From Sphingobacteriaceae bacterium (GTDB taxonomy: Bacteria; Bacteroidota; Bacteroidia; Sphingobacteriales; Sphingobacteriaceae), in the NCBI GenBank assembly GCA_947459195.1, contig CANHCS010000005.1, positions 1 through 51,838 on the forward strand: DNA of 51,838 nt, read 5' to 3'. This document shows, one piece after another, positions 30,568 to 40,920 of this stretch; position 1 is the stretch's first letter; every line of letters starts with the position of its first letter. Both the position numbers and the translations under genes were made by a program. The notes under the pieces were generated by a model, which saw nothing but the letters and a program-made list of their open reading frames with translations, searched no databases and was not told the DNA's origin.

Positions 30568-30879
30568 ATGAAAAATGTAGATGCCTGTATACGGTCATGT
30601 CTGGCTTGTTTGACCGCGTGCGAAACTTGCGCCAAAGCTTCTATTGAAGAAGGGAATGCCGATTTCATTGAATGCATTAAAAGCTGTCGCGATTGTGCTG
30701 ATATTTGCGCTTTATGCGCCAGGTTCAGTACAAGAAGATCAAAACACGTAGAGGCCTTGTGTCAGTTATGTGCCCAAGTATGTCGGGTTTGTGCAGCAAC
30801 TTGCGAAATACACGAGGAAGAACATTGCCAACAATGCGCAGAGGCTTGCAGAACTTGTGCCGCAGAATGTGCGATGTAA
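30568..30879 (+). CDS. Four-helix-bundle copper-binding protein (Csp-like), no signal peptide
   Basis: 103 aa with 20 Cys, five per predicted helix in CxxxC/CxxC alternation. Confidence 0.85.
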   Translation: MKNVDACIRSCLACLTACETCAKASIEEGNADFIECIKSCRDCADICALCARFSTRRSKHVEALCQLCAQVCRVCAATCEIHEEEHCQQCAEACRTCAAECAM

Positions 30880-30914
30880 AAAACAGAGCAGGAATTCGAT
30901 TCCTGCTCTGTTTT
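30880..30914. terminator. Bidirectional terminator with 16-bp perfect arms
   Basis: AAAACAGAGCAGGAAT-TCG-ATTCCTGCTCTGTTTT. Confidence 0.9.
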
Positions 30915-30921
30915 CTAAGTC

Positions 30922-31452
30922 TTATTTCGCTTTGGAAGAAGTACGCTTGGTAGTAGCGGAACCTTTTGTTGGTTTCTGAACACCTGAAGGTTTAGCTTCT
31001 GCTTTCGGAGCTATTTCCTTTCCTTTAACAGCAGCTGCTTTCATGGTTTCTTCATCAATTGGCTCGGGTGCTTTTTCTGTAAAGATGGGCAGCGGCTGGA
31101 TGATGTTAAACCAAGTGATGATCTTCTTCATGTCGGAAGTATACACACGTTCCTCATCATGATTAGGAGCCACCTCCCTAAAAAAGTTTTTCAGCGTAGC
31201 TCCATCTGCCTTAGGATCTGGAATAGATTTACTACCCGACATCTTTTCAAAAATATCGATCAATTTCAAATCTTCATCCTCACCAAACACGGTGATATCT
31301 TCTAAAGAAGCCATCTTGGCATTCGACATATTGACCACCAATTTGGTTTTGGCCGCATCCAGGCCTTCTAAAATAAAACCGGTCTTATTTTGTCCGATCA
31401 GTTTAAATAATCCTGGTTTACCCGATACGGCTACAATTCCTCTTAAATTCAT
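30922..31452 (-). CDS. DUF5606-like conserved Bacteroidota protein
   Basis: MNLRGIVAVSGKPGLFKLIGQNKTGFILEGLDA; Lys/Ala-rich tail. Confidence 0.8.
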   Translation of the reverse strand: MNLRGIVAVSGKPGLFKLIGQNKTGFILEGLDAAKTKLVVNMSNAKMASLEDITVFGEDEDLKLIDIFEKMSGSKSIPDPKADGATLKNFFREVAPNHDEERVYTSDMKKIITWFNIIQPLPIFTEKAPEPIDEETMKAAAVKGKEIAPKAEAKPSGVQKPTKGSATTKRTSSKAK

Positions 31453-31525
31453 AATGTTAAGTATTGAGTAATGAGTTAGAAGATATTGAAAATGGAAATT
31501 CTCAAATCTAAAATCTCACTACTAC

Positions 31526-31963
31526 TTATTCTTCTATAATTTCTATTCCTAAAATCTTATCACCCTGACGGATGTCATCCACCACATCTACATTTTCGAT
31601 TACCTTTCCAAAACAAGTATGGTGACGGTCTAAATGAGCGGTGTTATCGCGACTGTGGCAAATAAAAAACTGTGAACCTCCTGTATTTCGGCCTGCATGT
31701 GCCATGGAGAGTACACCTCTGTCGTGGTATTGATTACCACCATCCAACTCACAATCAATTTTATAGCCCGGACCACCTGCACCGGTTCCGGTGGGGTCTC
31801 CACCTTGGATCACAAAATTGGGAATCACACGGTGAAAAGTCACATTGTCATAATATCCAGATTTAGCCAGTTTCAAGAAATTGGCAACGGTATTTGGCGC
31901 ATCTTGATCGTAAAATGATACGGTCATGTCGCCCTTTTCGGTTTTTATAATTGCTTTACTCAT
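31526..31963 (-). CDS. Peptidylprolyl isomerase, cyclophilin type
   Basis: VTFHRVIPNFVIQGGDPTGTGAGGPGYKI, RGVLSMAHAGRNTGGSQFFI, HTCFGKVIE. Confidence 0.95.
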   Translation of the reverse strand: MSKAIIKTEKGDMTVSFYDQDAPNTVANFLKLAKSGYYDNVTFHRVIPNFVIQGGDPTGTGAGGPGYKIDCELDGGNQYHDRGVLSMAHAGRNTGGSQFFICHSRDNTAHLDRHHTCFGKVIENVDVVDDIRQGDKILGIEIIEE

Positions 31964-32014
31964 AATATTTTCAGGCCGCTAAGATACTATTTTGATCGAA
32001 TTACGAATTGATTG

Positions 32015-34018
32015 TTAATTATAGAATTTCCAGCTCACGCCAAATTTCAATATTCGATCGGGCATCGGATACCTGTCCACCGTATAATAACCTTGAGATA
32101 ACCAACCCTGGTTCACATAATCATATTTCACAAACAGATTGGCTCTTTTTAAACTGGCCCTTACAAACACATCAGCCACAGGATATGAAGGCAGTGCTTG
32201 GGCATTTTGCTGGTTGTAGAACTGTCCGGCATTGATGGCATAAGCCGGATTGTTAAATTCCGTATGGTATCGCACATCCACTCCAAAATGAGTACGCAAC
32301 ACTTTGAATAAATTCACGTCTGCATACAAACTATTAAAAGTATAAAACTCAGGAGTGCGGAGCAGCGATAAATCTGTCGACTGTTGGTAAACAGAAAGGT
32401 GTTCTAAATTTAGCCATGCTAATTTAAAATGCTTAGAGAGGCTGAATTTGAGTAACTGTACAGACTTATTGACCTGTACTGGGGTGATTTGATTGGGCAC
32501 CGCTGTTTCTTCGAAATAGAGGTAATTATCGATGTTAAAATAAGCTGCCCTGAGGGATAATCGCTGAGCAGGGTTCTCGTAAGCAAAACTCAGATTTCGT
32601 GTTTGCGTTCGCTTAAAATCAAAATTCCATTGGTGGAACTGGTAATTGATCTGATTGAAAATATGCTCTGGCGATTTGTTTTGCAAGTAAGCGCCCAAAA
32701 CAATTCTACCTGCAGATTTACTTAGCAAAACCATGCTCTTAGCTTCATACAAATAATCCCCAGCCTGGGTTCCTTGTGCAATTTGCAGAAAATTGGTTTG
32801 CAGATTTACACGCTCATTAAACCGATAGTTTAATCCCGCCCTTAGAGAAGTGTTATTGAATTGTTTTTCTTCTCCCATTTGCAAAAACTGGTAATTGTCG
32901 TGGGTAGCGCCAATATCTACTTTCAATTCATTTCTCAAAAAACCCACGGAACGACTCCGCAGATAAAAACTATAGTCGAAAGAATTGCTCAGGTGGGCAA
33001 TTTCGGTGGTATCGTTCGTCAGGCTGATCGTTTCAGGTTGCGGATGCGGAAACACCTGATACGTATCGGGTTCATTTCTAAAAAATCTGAACCTGTTTTT
33101 CGTATAGCTAAAAGTATAAGCAACTCGCTGGGTAGGCAATAAAGTCGAACTGGTATCGGAGGCTAGGGTATCTCGTCTGCCCAGATCAAAAGTTTGTTTC
33201 AGGAGAATGGTATTTTCCCTCCAGGTTTGCCGCGGCCTGTCTTTACCTATTGCACTCAATCGTACAAACTCAGCATCTTTACTAAACAACTGCTCCCCTT
33301 CAAACAAATCTTCTCTTACTGTGGAGCCGTTTTCGCCCGCTTTGAGATTATTGAACAAAGCATGAGCCATTAATTGATACCTGTTTTTAGGTCCTCGATA
33401 CCAGCTAAAGATGGCTGCGTTGAGGTGATCGGGGTTCTGATTCTTATAAAATCCATCGCCCCCAATCCGGTTATAATTTACCCCTACATTCCAGTTGGGT
33501 TTCACATTTTGAGTATGGGTCACCCTAAAAATTTGCTCCTGGGCTTGTCCACTTACATAATAAAGTTCTGTATAGGGCGAACGGGCAATATAATATCGAA
33601 CCGAATCAGAACGCAATACATAACGGTCTAAAGCACGAAAACCCGATTGAAAACCAATGGTGCGGTTGGGTTCAAACAATAAATCGCGATAAGCCAATCC
33701 GGTTCCGCCTAAATTGATACTGGGCCGGCTTGGCGGATTTAATGGATTGTAATGTTGGAAATCTTTTAATCCAGTGTCTATTTGAAGTGTAAAAATGCTG
33801 TCTTTCAACATGGATAAATTCGCATAACGAATGTATTTGGCGGTGGGCACCACCGAATCTCTTCTCGACTCTTCTTTTTTTCGCAAAGAATCCAGACTGA
33901 TTGATTGTGCAGGTGCATTACCTTGATTGGTACTGCCAGGCAGGCTGCGCTGTTGAGCAACAGCAGTCATGTAATTAAGAAAAATGCAGAAAAAGAAAAA
34001 AAACCAGGTTTTTCTCAT
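32015..34018 (-). CDS. Putative porin (Porin_10-like, Bacteroidota)
   Basis: Signal peptide, beta-rich repeats ending ILKFGVSWKFYN; NLGGTGLAYRDLLFEP-type region. Confidence 0.8.
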   Translation of the reverse strand: MRKTWFFFFFCIFLNYMTAVAQQRSLPGSTNQGNAPAQSISLDSLRKKEESRRDSVVPTAKYIRYANLSMLKDSIFTLQIDTGLKDFQHYNPLNPPSRPSINLGGTGLAYRDLLFEPNRTIGFQSGFRALDRYVLRSDSVRYYIARSPYTELYYVSGQAQEQIFRVTHTQNVKPNWNVGVNYNRIGGDGFYKNQNPDHLNAAIFSWYRGPKNRYQLMAHALFNNLKAGENGSTVREDLFEGEQLFSKDAEFVRLSAIGKDRPRQTWRENTILLKQTFDLGRRDTLASDTSSTLLPTQRVAYTFSYTKNRFRFFRNEPDTYQVFPHPQPETISLTNDTTEIAHLSNSFDYSFYLRSRSVGFLRNELKVDIGATHDNYQFLQMGEEKQFNNTSLRAGLNYRFNERVNLQTNFLQIAQGTQAGDYLYEAKSMVLLSKSAGRIVLGAYLQNKSPEHIFNQINYQFHQWNFDFKRTQTRNLSFAYENPAQRLSLRAAYFNIDNYLYFEETAVPNQITPVQVNKSVQLLKFSLSKHFKLAWLNLEHLSVYQQSTDLSLLRTPEFYTFNSLYADVNLFKVLRTHFGVDVRYHTEFNNPAYAINAGQFYNQQNAQALPSYPVADVFVRASLKRANLFVKYDYVNQGWLSQGYYTVDRYPMPDRILKFGVSWKFYN

Positions 34019-34830
34019 AAAGCCTTGATCAGTTCTTTGAGGATGAGTGTCATTTGAGGCTCTGCAGTTTTAGCAGTTTGAATGATCTCGGCCAAAGATA
34101 CCGGCTGCAGTTCCTCCGGGAAACCTTCATCGGTTAAGACCGAAATCGCAAAAACCGGGATAGCCATATGATTGGCTACAATAACTTCGGGTACTGTACT
34201 CATGCCTACTGCATCGCCTCCAATAATTCTGAGGTAACGGTATTCTGCCTTGGTTTCCAAGTTGGGGCCTGCAACAGATACATAAACTCCCTCATGACAG
34301 GTAATTTGATTTTCGGCGGCTATGGCTAAAGCCAATTTACGCATATTACGATCATAAGGCTCACTCATATCTGGGAATCGCGGACCAAATTCATCTAAAT
34401 TTCTTCCACGAAGCGGATTATCGGGCTGCTTGTTGATGTGATCGGCAATGATCATCAAATGACCCTTTTTAAATTCAGGATTAAGTGAACCGCTGGCATT
34501 AGATACGAATAAGCGTTCTATTCCAAGCATTTTCATCACTCTTACCGGAAAAGTAATCTGTTTCATGTCGTATCCTTCATAATAGTGAAGGCGACCCTGC
34601 ATGGCTACCACTTTTTTACCAGAAAGAGTACCAAAAATCAATTTTCCTGAATGAAATTCGAGCGTAGAAATCGGGAAATTGGGAATGTTTGAATAGGGAA
34701 ATTGAAAGGCTATTTCTATTTCATCAACTAATGCTCCTAATCCTGTTCCTAAAATAATACCGATCTCTGGCTTAAAATCGCCAATTCTACTTCTAATAAA
34801 TTCAGTGGTTCTTTGAATGTTCTCTAACAT
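34015..34830 (-). CDS. Purine-nucleoside phosphorylase
   Basis: IGIILGTGLGALVDEI, MQGRLHYYEGY, NASGSLNP, YVSVAGPNLETKAEYR, GGDAVGMSTVPEVI. Confidence 0.95.
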   Translation of the reverse strand: MLENIQRTTEFIRSRIGDFKPEIGIILGTGLGALVDEIEIAFQFPYSNIPNFPISTLEFHSGKLIFGTLSGKKVVAMQGRLHYYEGYDMKQITFPVRVMKMLGIERLFVSNASGSLNPEFKKGHLMIIADHINKQPDNPLRGRNLDEFGPRFPDMSEPYDRNMRKLALAIAAENQITCHEGVYVSVAGPNLETKAEYRYLRIIGGDAVGMSTVPEVIVANHMAIPVFAISVLTDEGFPEELQPVSLAEIIQTAKTAEPQMTLILKELIKAL

Positions 34831-35869
34831 GTTGTTTCAATAAATGCTCAAAATCTTCTTTATCGGGTTCTTCAAAATCTGCTTCCACCGGTAGCACGAA
34901 AATAGGCAAGCTGGAAACCAGTTTTTTCAGCTCTGGCAAACGCAAGCGCTGGGCATCTTTTTCTGTGGTGATAATCAATTTATCAGCTGCACTTAATTGC
35001 CCAAATGCGGCGGCCAATTTAAGGATATTCTTTTGAGTGAAAAGGTGATGATCTGGATAATCATGATGCTGAACAAAGCGGGTGTACTTGCTCAGCTCCT
35101 GTAACATAGGCTCAGGGTTGGCAATTCCACTCAGCAGGAATAATTGAGTTTGTTGATTTAGTGAATCCAATTTTCGAGTGGATGTACCATCTATCGAAAC
35201 CAGATCGCCATACTTTAAAAAAGAGAAAAACAGCGCCTGGTGTGCTTTAGGCTGCAATTTTTTGCGGATTTGTAATTTCTCTGTTGAGGACAAGCCTTTA
35301 GGAGATTTGCTAATCACTAAAATATCAGCTCTGTTTTTTGCCCAAATTGGTTCACGTAAATTACCTGCTGGCAACAAGAAATCTATTTTATTCAGAGAGG
35401 CAAAATCGAACAATAAGATCTGAAAACTGGGTTTTAGAGATAAGTGCTGATAAGCATCATCCAATACAATTAACTCATGATCGGGTGCTAATTTTCGTAT
35501 TCCTTCTACCCTACTTTCACAAACAGCAATGGTTTGATCCGGGAAACGTCGTTTAAACTGCAGGGGCTCATCACCCGAAAGCATCACCAAATCATCGGGT
35601 GCTACCAATCTGAAACCCTTCGATTTTCTGCCATAGCCTCTACTGAGAACAGCTAAAGGAAATTCATCTTTCAATAAACGAATCAGATAGGCCGTCATGG
35701 GACTCTTACCAGCACCACCAACAGCCAAATTACCCACCACAATAACAGGAAGATCGAAGGAATAGGATCGGAAAATACCGAAACGATAGGCTGCGTAACG
35801 CAGCAAGATCCCCAATCCATAAATCAAGGACAGAGGCAAGAGCAACCAACGCAGCAACCGTAGCATCAT
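34802..35869 (-). CDS. lpxK: Tetraacyldisaccharide 4'-kinase
   Basis: VIVVGNLAVGGAGKSPMTAYL, LSRGYGRKSKGF, VLDDAYQH, LPAGNLREP. Confidence 0.95.
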   Translation of the reverse strand: MMLRLLRWLLLPLSLIYGLGILLRYAAYRFGIFRSYSFDLPVIVVGNLAVGGAGKSPMTAYLIRLLKDEFPLAVLSRGYGRKSKGFRLVAPDDLVMLSGDEPLQFKRRFPDQTIAVCESRVEGIRKLAPDHELIVLDDAYQHLSLKPSFQILLFDFASLNKIDFLLPAGNLREPIWAKNRADILVISKSPKGLSSTEKLQIRKKLQPKAHQALFFSFLKYGDLVSIDGTSTRKLDSLNQQTQLFLLSGIANPEPMLQELSKYTRFVQHHDYPDHHLFTQKNILKLAAAFGQLSAADKLIITTEKDAQRLRLPELKKLVSSLPIFVLPVEADFEEPDKEDFEHLLKQHVREHSKNH

Positions 35870-35973
35870 TTATCGCTAAATTACGTTTTTAAAATCAAAA
35901 AGGGCACGAATACCACTTAAGTAACGCTCTCAGAAGGCAAAAAAGCATATATTTACAAAAAAAATAAGACACT

Positions 35974-37608
35974 ATGCTGAAGGGTTTTTTCAATGTTCCA
36001 ACACCAGTAAATGAAACCGTTTTGAGCTATGCTCCGGGAAGCAAAGAGCGCAGCCTGCTAAAAGCTGCTTTGCAAGAAGCACGCTCCAAACAGATTGATG
36101 TACCTATGTACATCGGAGGCAAAGAAATACGTACAGACAAAAAAGTGGCCATCCGACCACCGCATGATCATCAACATATTTTAGGCTACTACAGCCAAGG
36201 CGACAAAAGTCATGTGGAAGCTGCCATCAAATCTGCGCTGGCTGCTAAAGCAGATTGGGAACGCTTGCCATGGGAACAACGTGCCGCTATATTTTTAAAG
36301 GCAGCCGACCTGATTGCAGGTCCTTATCGCTATAAAATCAACGCAGCCACCATGTTGGGACAATCGAAAAATGCCTTTCAGGCGGAGATTGATGCTGCCT
36401 GCGAACTGATCGACTTTTTGCGTTTCAACGTAAAATACATGTGCGAGATTTATGAGCAGCAGCCCCCCGTATCGCCACGCGGTGCCTGGAACCGTGTAGA
36501 ACAGCGCCCACTGGAAGGATTTGTATTTGCCCTAACGCCTTTCAACTTTACGGCTATTGCCGGAAACCTGCCCACTTCGGCTGCCATGATGGGTAACGTA
36601 GTGGTGTGGAAGCCTTCCAACACGCAAATCTATTCAGCAAATGTATTGATAGAGATTTTCCGCGAAGCAGGATTACCCGATGGGGTGATCAACCTGGTCT
36701 ATGTTTCAGGACCCGATGCCGGAGAAGTGATCTTTAAACACCGTGATTTTGCTGGCATTCATTTCACCGGCTCAACTGGTGTATTCCAGGACATTTGGAA
36801 AACCATCGGCAATAACATCCACGCTTACAAAAGTTACCCGAGAATTGTAGGTGAAACTGGAGGTAAAGATTTTATTCTGGTGCATGGTTCTGCCGATGTG
36901 GAAGCAGCCAATGCGGCCATTGTTCGCGGTGCTTTCGAGTACCAGGGACAAAAATGTTCTGCTGCATCCAGAGTTTACATCGCCAAATCAGTATGGCCAC
37001 AATTGAAAGAGTTAATGCTCCGGGACTTGGCAAGCATCAAAATGGGCCCAACAGAAGACTTCTCCAACTTTGTGAATGCCGTAATTGATGAAAAGTCCTT
37101 TGATAAACTCACTTCTTTCATTGATGCTGCCAAAAAGGACAGTAAGGTTGAAATTATTGCAGGGGGCAAATACGATAAGAGCAAAGGTTATTTTATTGAA
37201 CCAACAGTTATTGTAGCTCAAGATCCTAAATACGTGACCATGTGCGAAGAATTGTTCGGCCCGGTTCTCACCCTTTTTGTTTATGAGGATAACGATTTTG
37301 ACAAAACCCTCGAAATCATTGATACGACTTCAGATTATGCCTTAACCGGTGCGGTATTGGCACAAGATCGTTATGTATTAGAGAAAGTGACCTATGCTTT
37401 ACGTAATGCAGCTGGCAACTTCTACATCAACGATAAATGTACCGGAGCGGTAGTTGGTCAACAGCCATTTGGTGGTGCCAGAGGTTCGGGAACCAATGAT
37501 AAAGCTGGTTCGATGATCAACCTGCTGCGTTGGGTTTCACCACGAACCATCAAGGAAACTTTTGATCCGCCAAAGGATTACCGCTATCCTTTCTTAGAGC
37601 AGGAATAA
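35974..37608 (+). CDS. pruA: L-glutamate gamma-semialdehyde (P5C) dehydrogenase
   Basis: ALTPFNFTAIAGNLP, HFTGSTGVF, VGETGGKDF, GAFEYQGQKCSAASR, ELFGPVL. Confidence 0.95.
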   Translation: MLKGFFNVPTPVNETVLSYAPGSKERSLLKAALQEARSKQIDVPMYIGGKEIRTDKKVAIRPPHDHQHILGYYSQGDKSHVEAAIKSALAAKADWERLPWEQRAAIFLKAADLIAGPYRYKINAATMLGQSKNAFQAEIDAACELIDFLRFNVKYMCEIYEQQPPVSPRGAWNRVEQRPLEGFVFALTPFNFTAIAGNLPTSAAMMGNVVVWKPSNTQIYSANVLIEIFREAGLPDGVINLVYVSGPDAGEVIFKHRDFAGIHFTGSTGVFQDIWKTIGNNIHAYKSYPRIVGETGGKDFILVHGSADVEAANAAIVRGAFEYQGQKCSAASRVYIAKSVWPQLKELMLRDLASIKMGPTEDFSNFVNAVIDEKSFDKLTSFIDAAKKDSKVEIIAGGKYDKSKGYFIEPTVIVAQDPKYVTMCEELFGPVLTLFVYEDNDFDKTLEIIDTTSDYALTGAVLAQDRYVLEKVTYALRNAAGNFYINDKCTGAVVGQQPFGGARGSGTNDKAGSMINLLRWVSPRTIKETFDPPKDYRYPFLEQE

Positions 37609-37639
37609 GGGATAGTGAATCTGATGAAAATCTAGCTTT

Positions 37640-38890
37640 ATGAGGAATTTAGCCTGGCTATGCACTTTTTTTTGTTGTTGTTTTAATGTAGAGTTAAAAG
37701 CACAAAGTAACAATGCTCCTTCAGACAATAATCCACATGATCTGAATATAAGCGGCTATTTTCAATTCCAATTTCAGAAAGCACAGGAAAGAGGGGCTCC
37801 TTCTTTTACGGGTGGTGATTTTTTGGAAGATGTGGATAGCCGTTACATGATCAGACGAGGACGCTTCAAATTTGACCGCGTAGATAAACTGACGAACATT
37901 GTATTTCAATTGGATGCCACCCAGGATGGTGTAAGTCTGAGAGATGGTTTCATACAAGTGAAAGATCCAAAATGGAACATGTTCACCCTTACTGCAGGCC
38001 AGTTTACCAAACCATTCGGATATATTCTTTCTTATTCATCTGCAAGCCGAGAGTTTCCCGAACGTCCTCGTTTGCACCAAACATTGTTGCCAAGTGAACG
38101 TGATTTGGGTGCTATGTTATCGGTTAAACTCCCTAAATTTCCTTTTGTAGACTACGAAATTGGGATATTTAATGGTTCAGGGATGAACGCTAAAGACTAT
38201 GATAGCCGGAAAGACCTTTCTACTTCATTGCAATTCAATTTCAAGGAATTGAAAGAAAACTGGAATTTAGGCTTTGGTTTGTCATATTACAATGGATTCG
38301 TTAGGTATGGGAGCACCACTCGTTACAGAAATGCGATTGTTAACGGGCAAAGAGGTTTCATTGCAGAAAATTCCCCTGATTTACTGAATTCATATGCCCT
38401 GAAACGTTATTCCGGGATGAATTTTCAAACAGATTTCAGGTGGATATTTGGCAAAACCTGGATCAAAGGGGAGTTCATTTCTGGTAAACAACCCGGGCAA
38501 GCAGCATCGACGAGCGTTACAGCCGGTCAAGCCAGCCGTAGTTTAGGAACACTCATCACCAATGATATTTACAATCGTAATTTCAATGGTTTCTTTATCT
38601 GGCTTATTCAGGAAATTCCAGGTACACAATTGCAATGGATCGCAAATTACGATCGATACGACCCGAATAGCTTCGTAAAAGGGAAACAGATCGGACAAAA
38701 CGGTAGCAATACCACCGCCGGGGACATCAGGTTTAATACTTTTGGTACCGGGTTAGTTTACTACTTCAGTAAACAGGTAAAGTTTACACTTTATTACGAT
38801 CATCCGGTGAATGAAAGAACCAGTTTGGCAGATTATACTGAAGATCTGAAAGATGATATTTTTACCATTCGAGCACAATATCGATTCTGA
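37640..38890 (+). CDS. OprO/OprP-type porin
   Basis: Signal peptide; SRYMIRRGRFKFD, TLTAGQFTKPFGYIL, terminal IRAQYRF beta-strand. Confidence 0.82.
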   Translation: MRNLAWLCTFFCCCFNVELKAQSNNAPSDNNPHDLNISGYFQFQFQKAQERGAPSFTGGDFLEDVDSRYMIRRGRFKFDRVDKLTNIVFQLDATQDGVSLRDGFIQVKDPKWNMFTLTAGQFTKPFGYILSYSSASREFPERPRLHQTLLPSERDLGAMLSVKLPKFPFVDYEIGIFNGSGMNAKDYDSRKDLSTSLQFNFKELKENWNLGFGLSYYNGFVRYGSTTRYRNAIVNGQRGFIAENSPDLLNSYALKRYSGMNFQTDFRWIFGKTWIKGEFISGKQPGQAASTSVTAGQASRSLGTLITNDIYNRNFNGFFIWLIQEIPGTQLQWIANYDRYDPNSFVKGKQIGQNGSNTTAGDIRFNTFGTGLVYYFSKQVKFTLYYDHPVNERTSLADYTEDLKDDIFTIRAQYRF

Positions 38891-38950
38891 TTTAATAATC
38901 AGTCGCATTTTGTATTTTTGAATTCCACATACATTTAATTTAGCTACATC

Positions 38951-40492
38951 TTGGACAAGAAAATAGACAATCTCCAACAAAAAAGAGAAGAAGCCCTTTT
39001 AGGAGGAGGAAAAACCCGGATCGAAAGTCAACATAAAAAAGGTAAACTAACCGCACGCGAACGCTTGCATTTTTTGTTAGACGAGGGTTCTTTCGAAGAG
39101 ATCGGTATGATGGTGACCCATCGCTCCACCGACTTCGGAATGGAAAAAGAAAAATACCATGGAGATGGTGTAGTAACTGGATTTGGAACCATCAACGGCC
39201 GATTGGTGTACGTTTACTCACAAGATTTCACCGTTTTTGGTGGATCTCTGTCCGAAACACAATCGGAAAAGATCTGTAAGATCATGGAAATGGCCATGAA
39301 AAATGGAGCACCCATCATCGGTTTAAACGATTCGGGCGGTGCACGTATTCAGGAAGGGGTAGTCTCTTTGGGTGGCTATGCCGATATTTTCTACCGCAAT
39401 ACCCAAGCTTCAGGCGTAGTACCTCAAATTTCTGGCATCATGGGCCCTTGTGCTGGAGGTGCCGTGTACTCTCCTGCCATTACCGATTTTATTCTGATGG
39501 TGGAAAATACTTCTTACATGTTCGTTACCGGACCAAACGTGGTGAAAACTGTTACCCATGAAGAAGTAACTGCCGAAGAATTAGGCGGAGCCGGTACCCA
39601 TGCCAGCAAATCGGGTGTTACCCATTTTGCCTGTGCCAATGAGATCGATGCCATCAACCATATCAAGAAATTACTGAGCTACATGCCGCAGAATTGTGAA
39701 GAACAAGCGCCTGCATTGGCTTACGAAGCCGGTGACGAAAGTCGTCCGGCATTGAATCAATTGATGCCTGAAAATGCCAACCAGCCTTACGACGTTAGAG
39801 AGGCGATTGAACAGATCATCGATGAGGGGAGTTTCCTTGAAATTCATAAAGATTACGCAGAGAACATCGTGGTCGGCTTCGCTCGATTGGCAGGCCGAAG
39901 TATTGGCATTGTAGCCAACCAACCAGCATTTTTAGCGGGCGTTTTAGATAATCACGCTTCGGTAAAGGGAGCCCGATTTGTGCGTTTCTGCGACAGCTTC
40001 AATATTCCATTGTTGGTTTTAGAAGATGTACCCGGATTTTTACCTGGCACTGATCAGGAATGGAATGGCATTATCAATAATGGTGCGAAACTTTTATACG
40101 CATTCTGCGAGGCTACTGTGCCTAAGATTACGGTCATTACCCGTAAAGCCTATGGCGGTGCATATTGCGTAATGAACTCTAAACACATTGGCGCCGACAT
40201 GAATTACGCCTGGCCAAGCGCAGAGATTGCAGTGATGGGTGCTAAAGGTGCGGCAGAGATCATCTTTAAAAAAGAGATCAGCTCAGCTGCCGATCAGGAA
40301 GCGAAATGGTTGGAAAAAGAAAAAGAATATTCCGATCTGTTTGCCAATCCATACCGTGCTGCAGAGCGTGGTTTTGTGGATGAGGTGATTGAACCAGCAG
40401 AAACCCGTGCCAAATTGATCAAAGCTTACCGCATGCTGGAAAACAAAGTGGTAAACAATCCGCGTAAAAAACACGGTAACATTCCTTTGTAA
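38951..40492 (+). CDS. Acyl-CoA carboxylase beta subunit (propionyl-CoA carboxylase-like), TTG start
   Basis: [68 protein letters not shown]. Confidence 0.95.
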   Translation: MDKKIDNLQQKREEALLGGGKTRIESQHKKGKLTARERLHFLLDEGSFEEIGMMVTHRSTDFGMEKEKYHGDGVVTGFGTINGRLVYVYSQDFTVFGGSLSETQSEKICKIMEMAMKNGAPIIGLNDSGGARIQEGVVSLGGYADIFYRNTQASGVVPQISGIMGPCAGGAVYSPAITDFILMVENTSYMFVTGPNVVKTVTHEEVTAEELGGAGTHASKSGVTHFACANEIDAINHIKKLLSYMPQNCEEQAPALAYEAGDESRPALNQLMPENANQPYDVREAIEQIIDEGSFLEIHKDYAENIVVGFARLAGRSIGIVANQPAFLAGVLDNHASVKGARFVRFCDSFNIPLLVLEDVPGFLPGTDQEWNGIINNGAKLLYAFCEATVPKITVITRKAYGGAYCVMNSKHIGADMNYAWPSAEIAVMGAKGAAEIIFKKEISSAADQEAKWLEKEKEYSDLFANPYRAAERGFVDEVIEPAETRAKLIKAYRMLENKVVNNPRKKHGNIPL

Positions 40493-40504
40493 TTGGCTAC
40501 CGTG

Positions 40505-40912
40505 ATGGCTTCCATAGAGCAAATTCCTGCAGCAATGACTTGGCACCTCCGACAAGAGGTGATGTACCCAGACTTTGATCTGGAACAAGTGAAATTACCA
40601 GATGACGAGGAAGGCATTCATTTTGGTGTTTTTGATCAGAATCAGCTCATCTCGGTGATTTCTACTTTTCAAAGAGGCAACGAAATGCAATTAAGAAAAC
40701 TCGCTACTAGAAACGAATTCCAGGGGCGAGGTTATGGTAAGCAAATGATTGAATTCGTACTGGAATTTGCTCGTTCTAAAAGCATAGAAAGAGTTTGGAT
40801 GAATGCCCGAACCAATGTGTCGGGTTTGTACCAACGATATGAATTTCAGAAAACAGAACAAACTTATTTCAAAGACGGATACGATTTCGTCATCATGGAA
40901 ATCTATTTATAA
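40505..40912 (+). CDS. GNAT family N-acetyltransferase
   Basis: LRKLATRNEFQGRGYGKQMIEFVLEFARSK, NVSGLYQRYEFQKTE. Confidence 0.88.
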   Translation: MASIEQIPAAMTWHLRQEVMYPDFDLEQVKLPDDEEGIHFGVFDQNQLISVISTFQRGNEMQLRKLATRNEFQGRGYGKQMIEFVLEFARSKSIERVWMNARTNVSGLYQRYEFQKTEQTYFKDGYDFVIMEIYL

Positions 40913-40920
40913 ATTGAGCT

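Noticed and set aside
34802-34830. 29-bp overlap between lpxK and the purine-nucleoside phosphorylase
   Set aside because: Both frames are coding and overlaps of this size are ordinary; probably only translational coupling.
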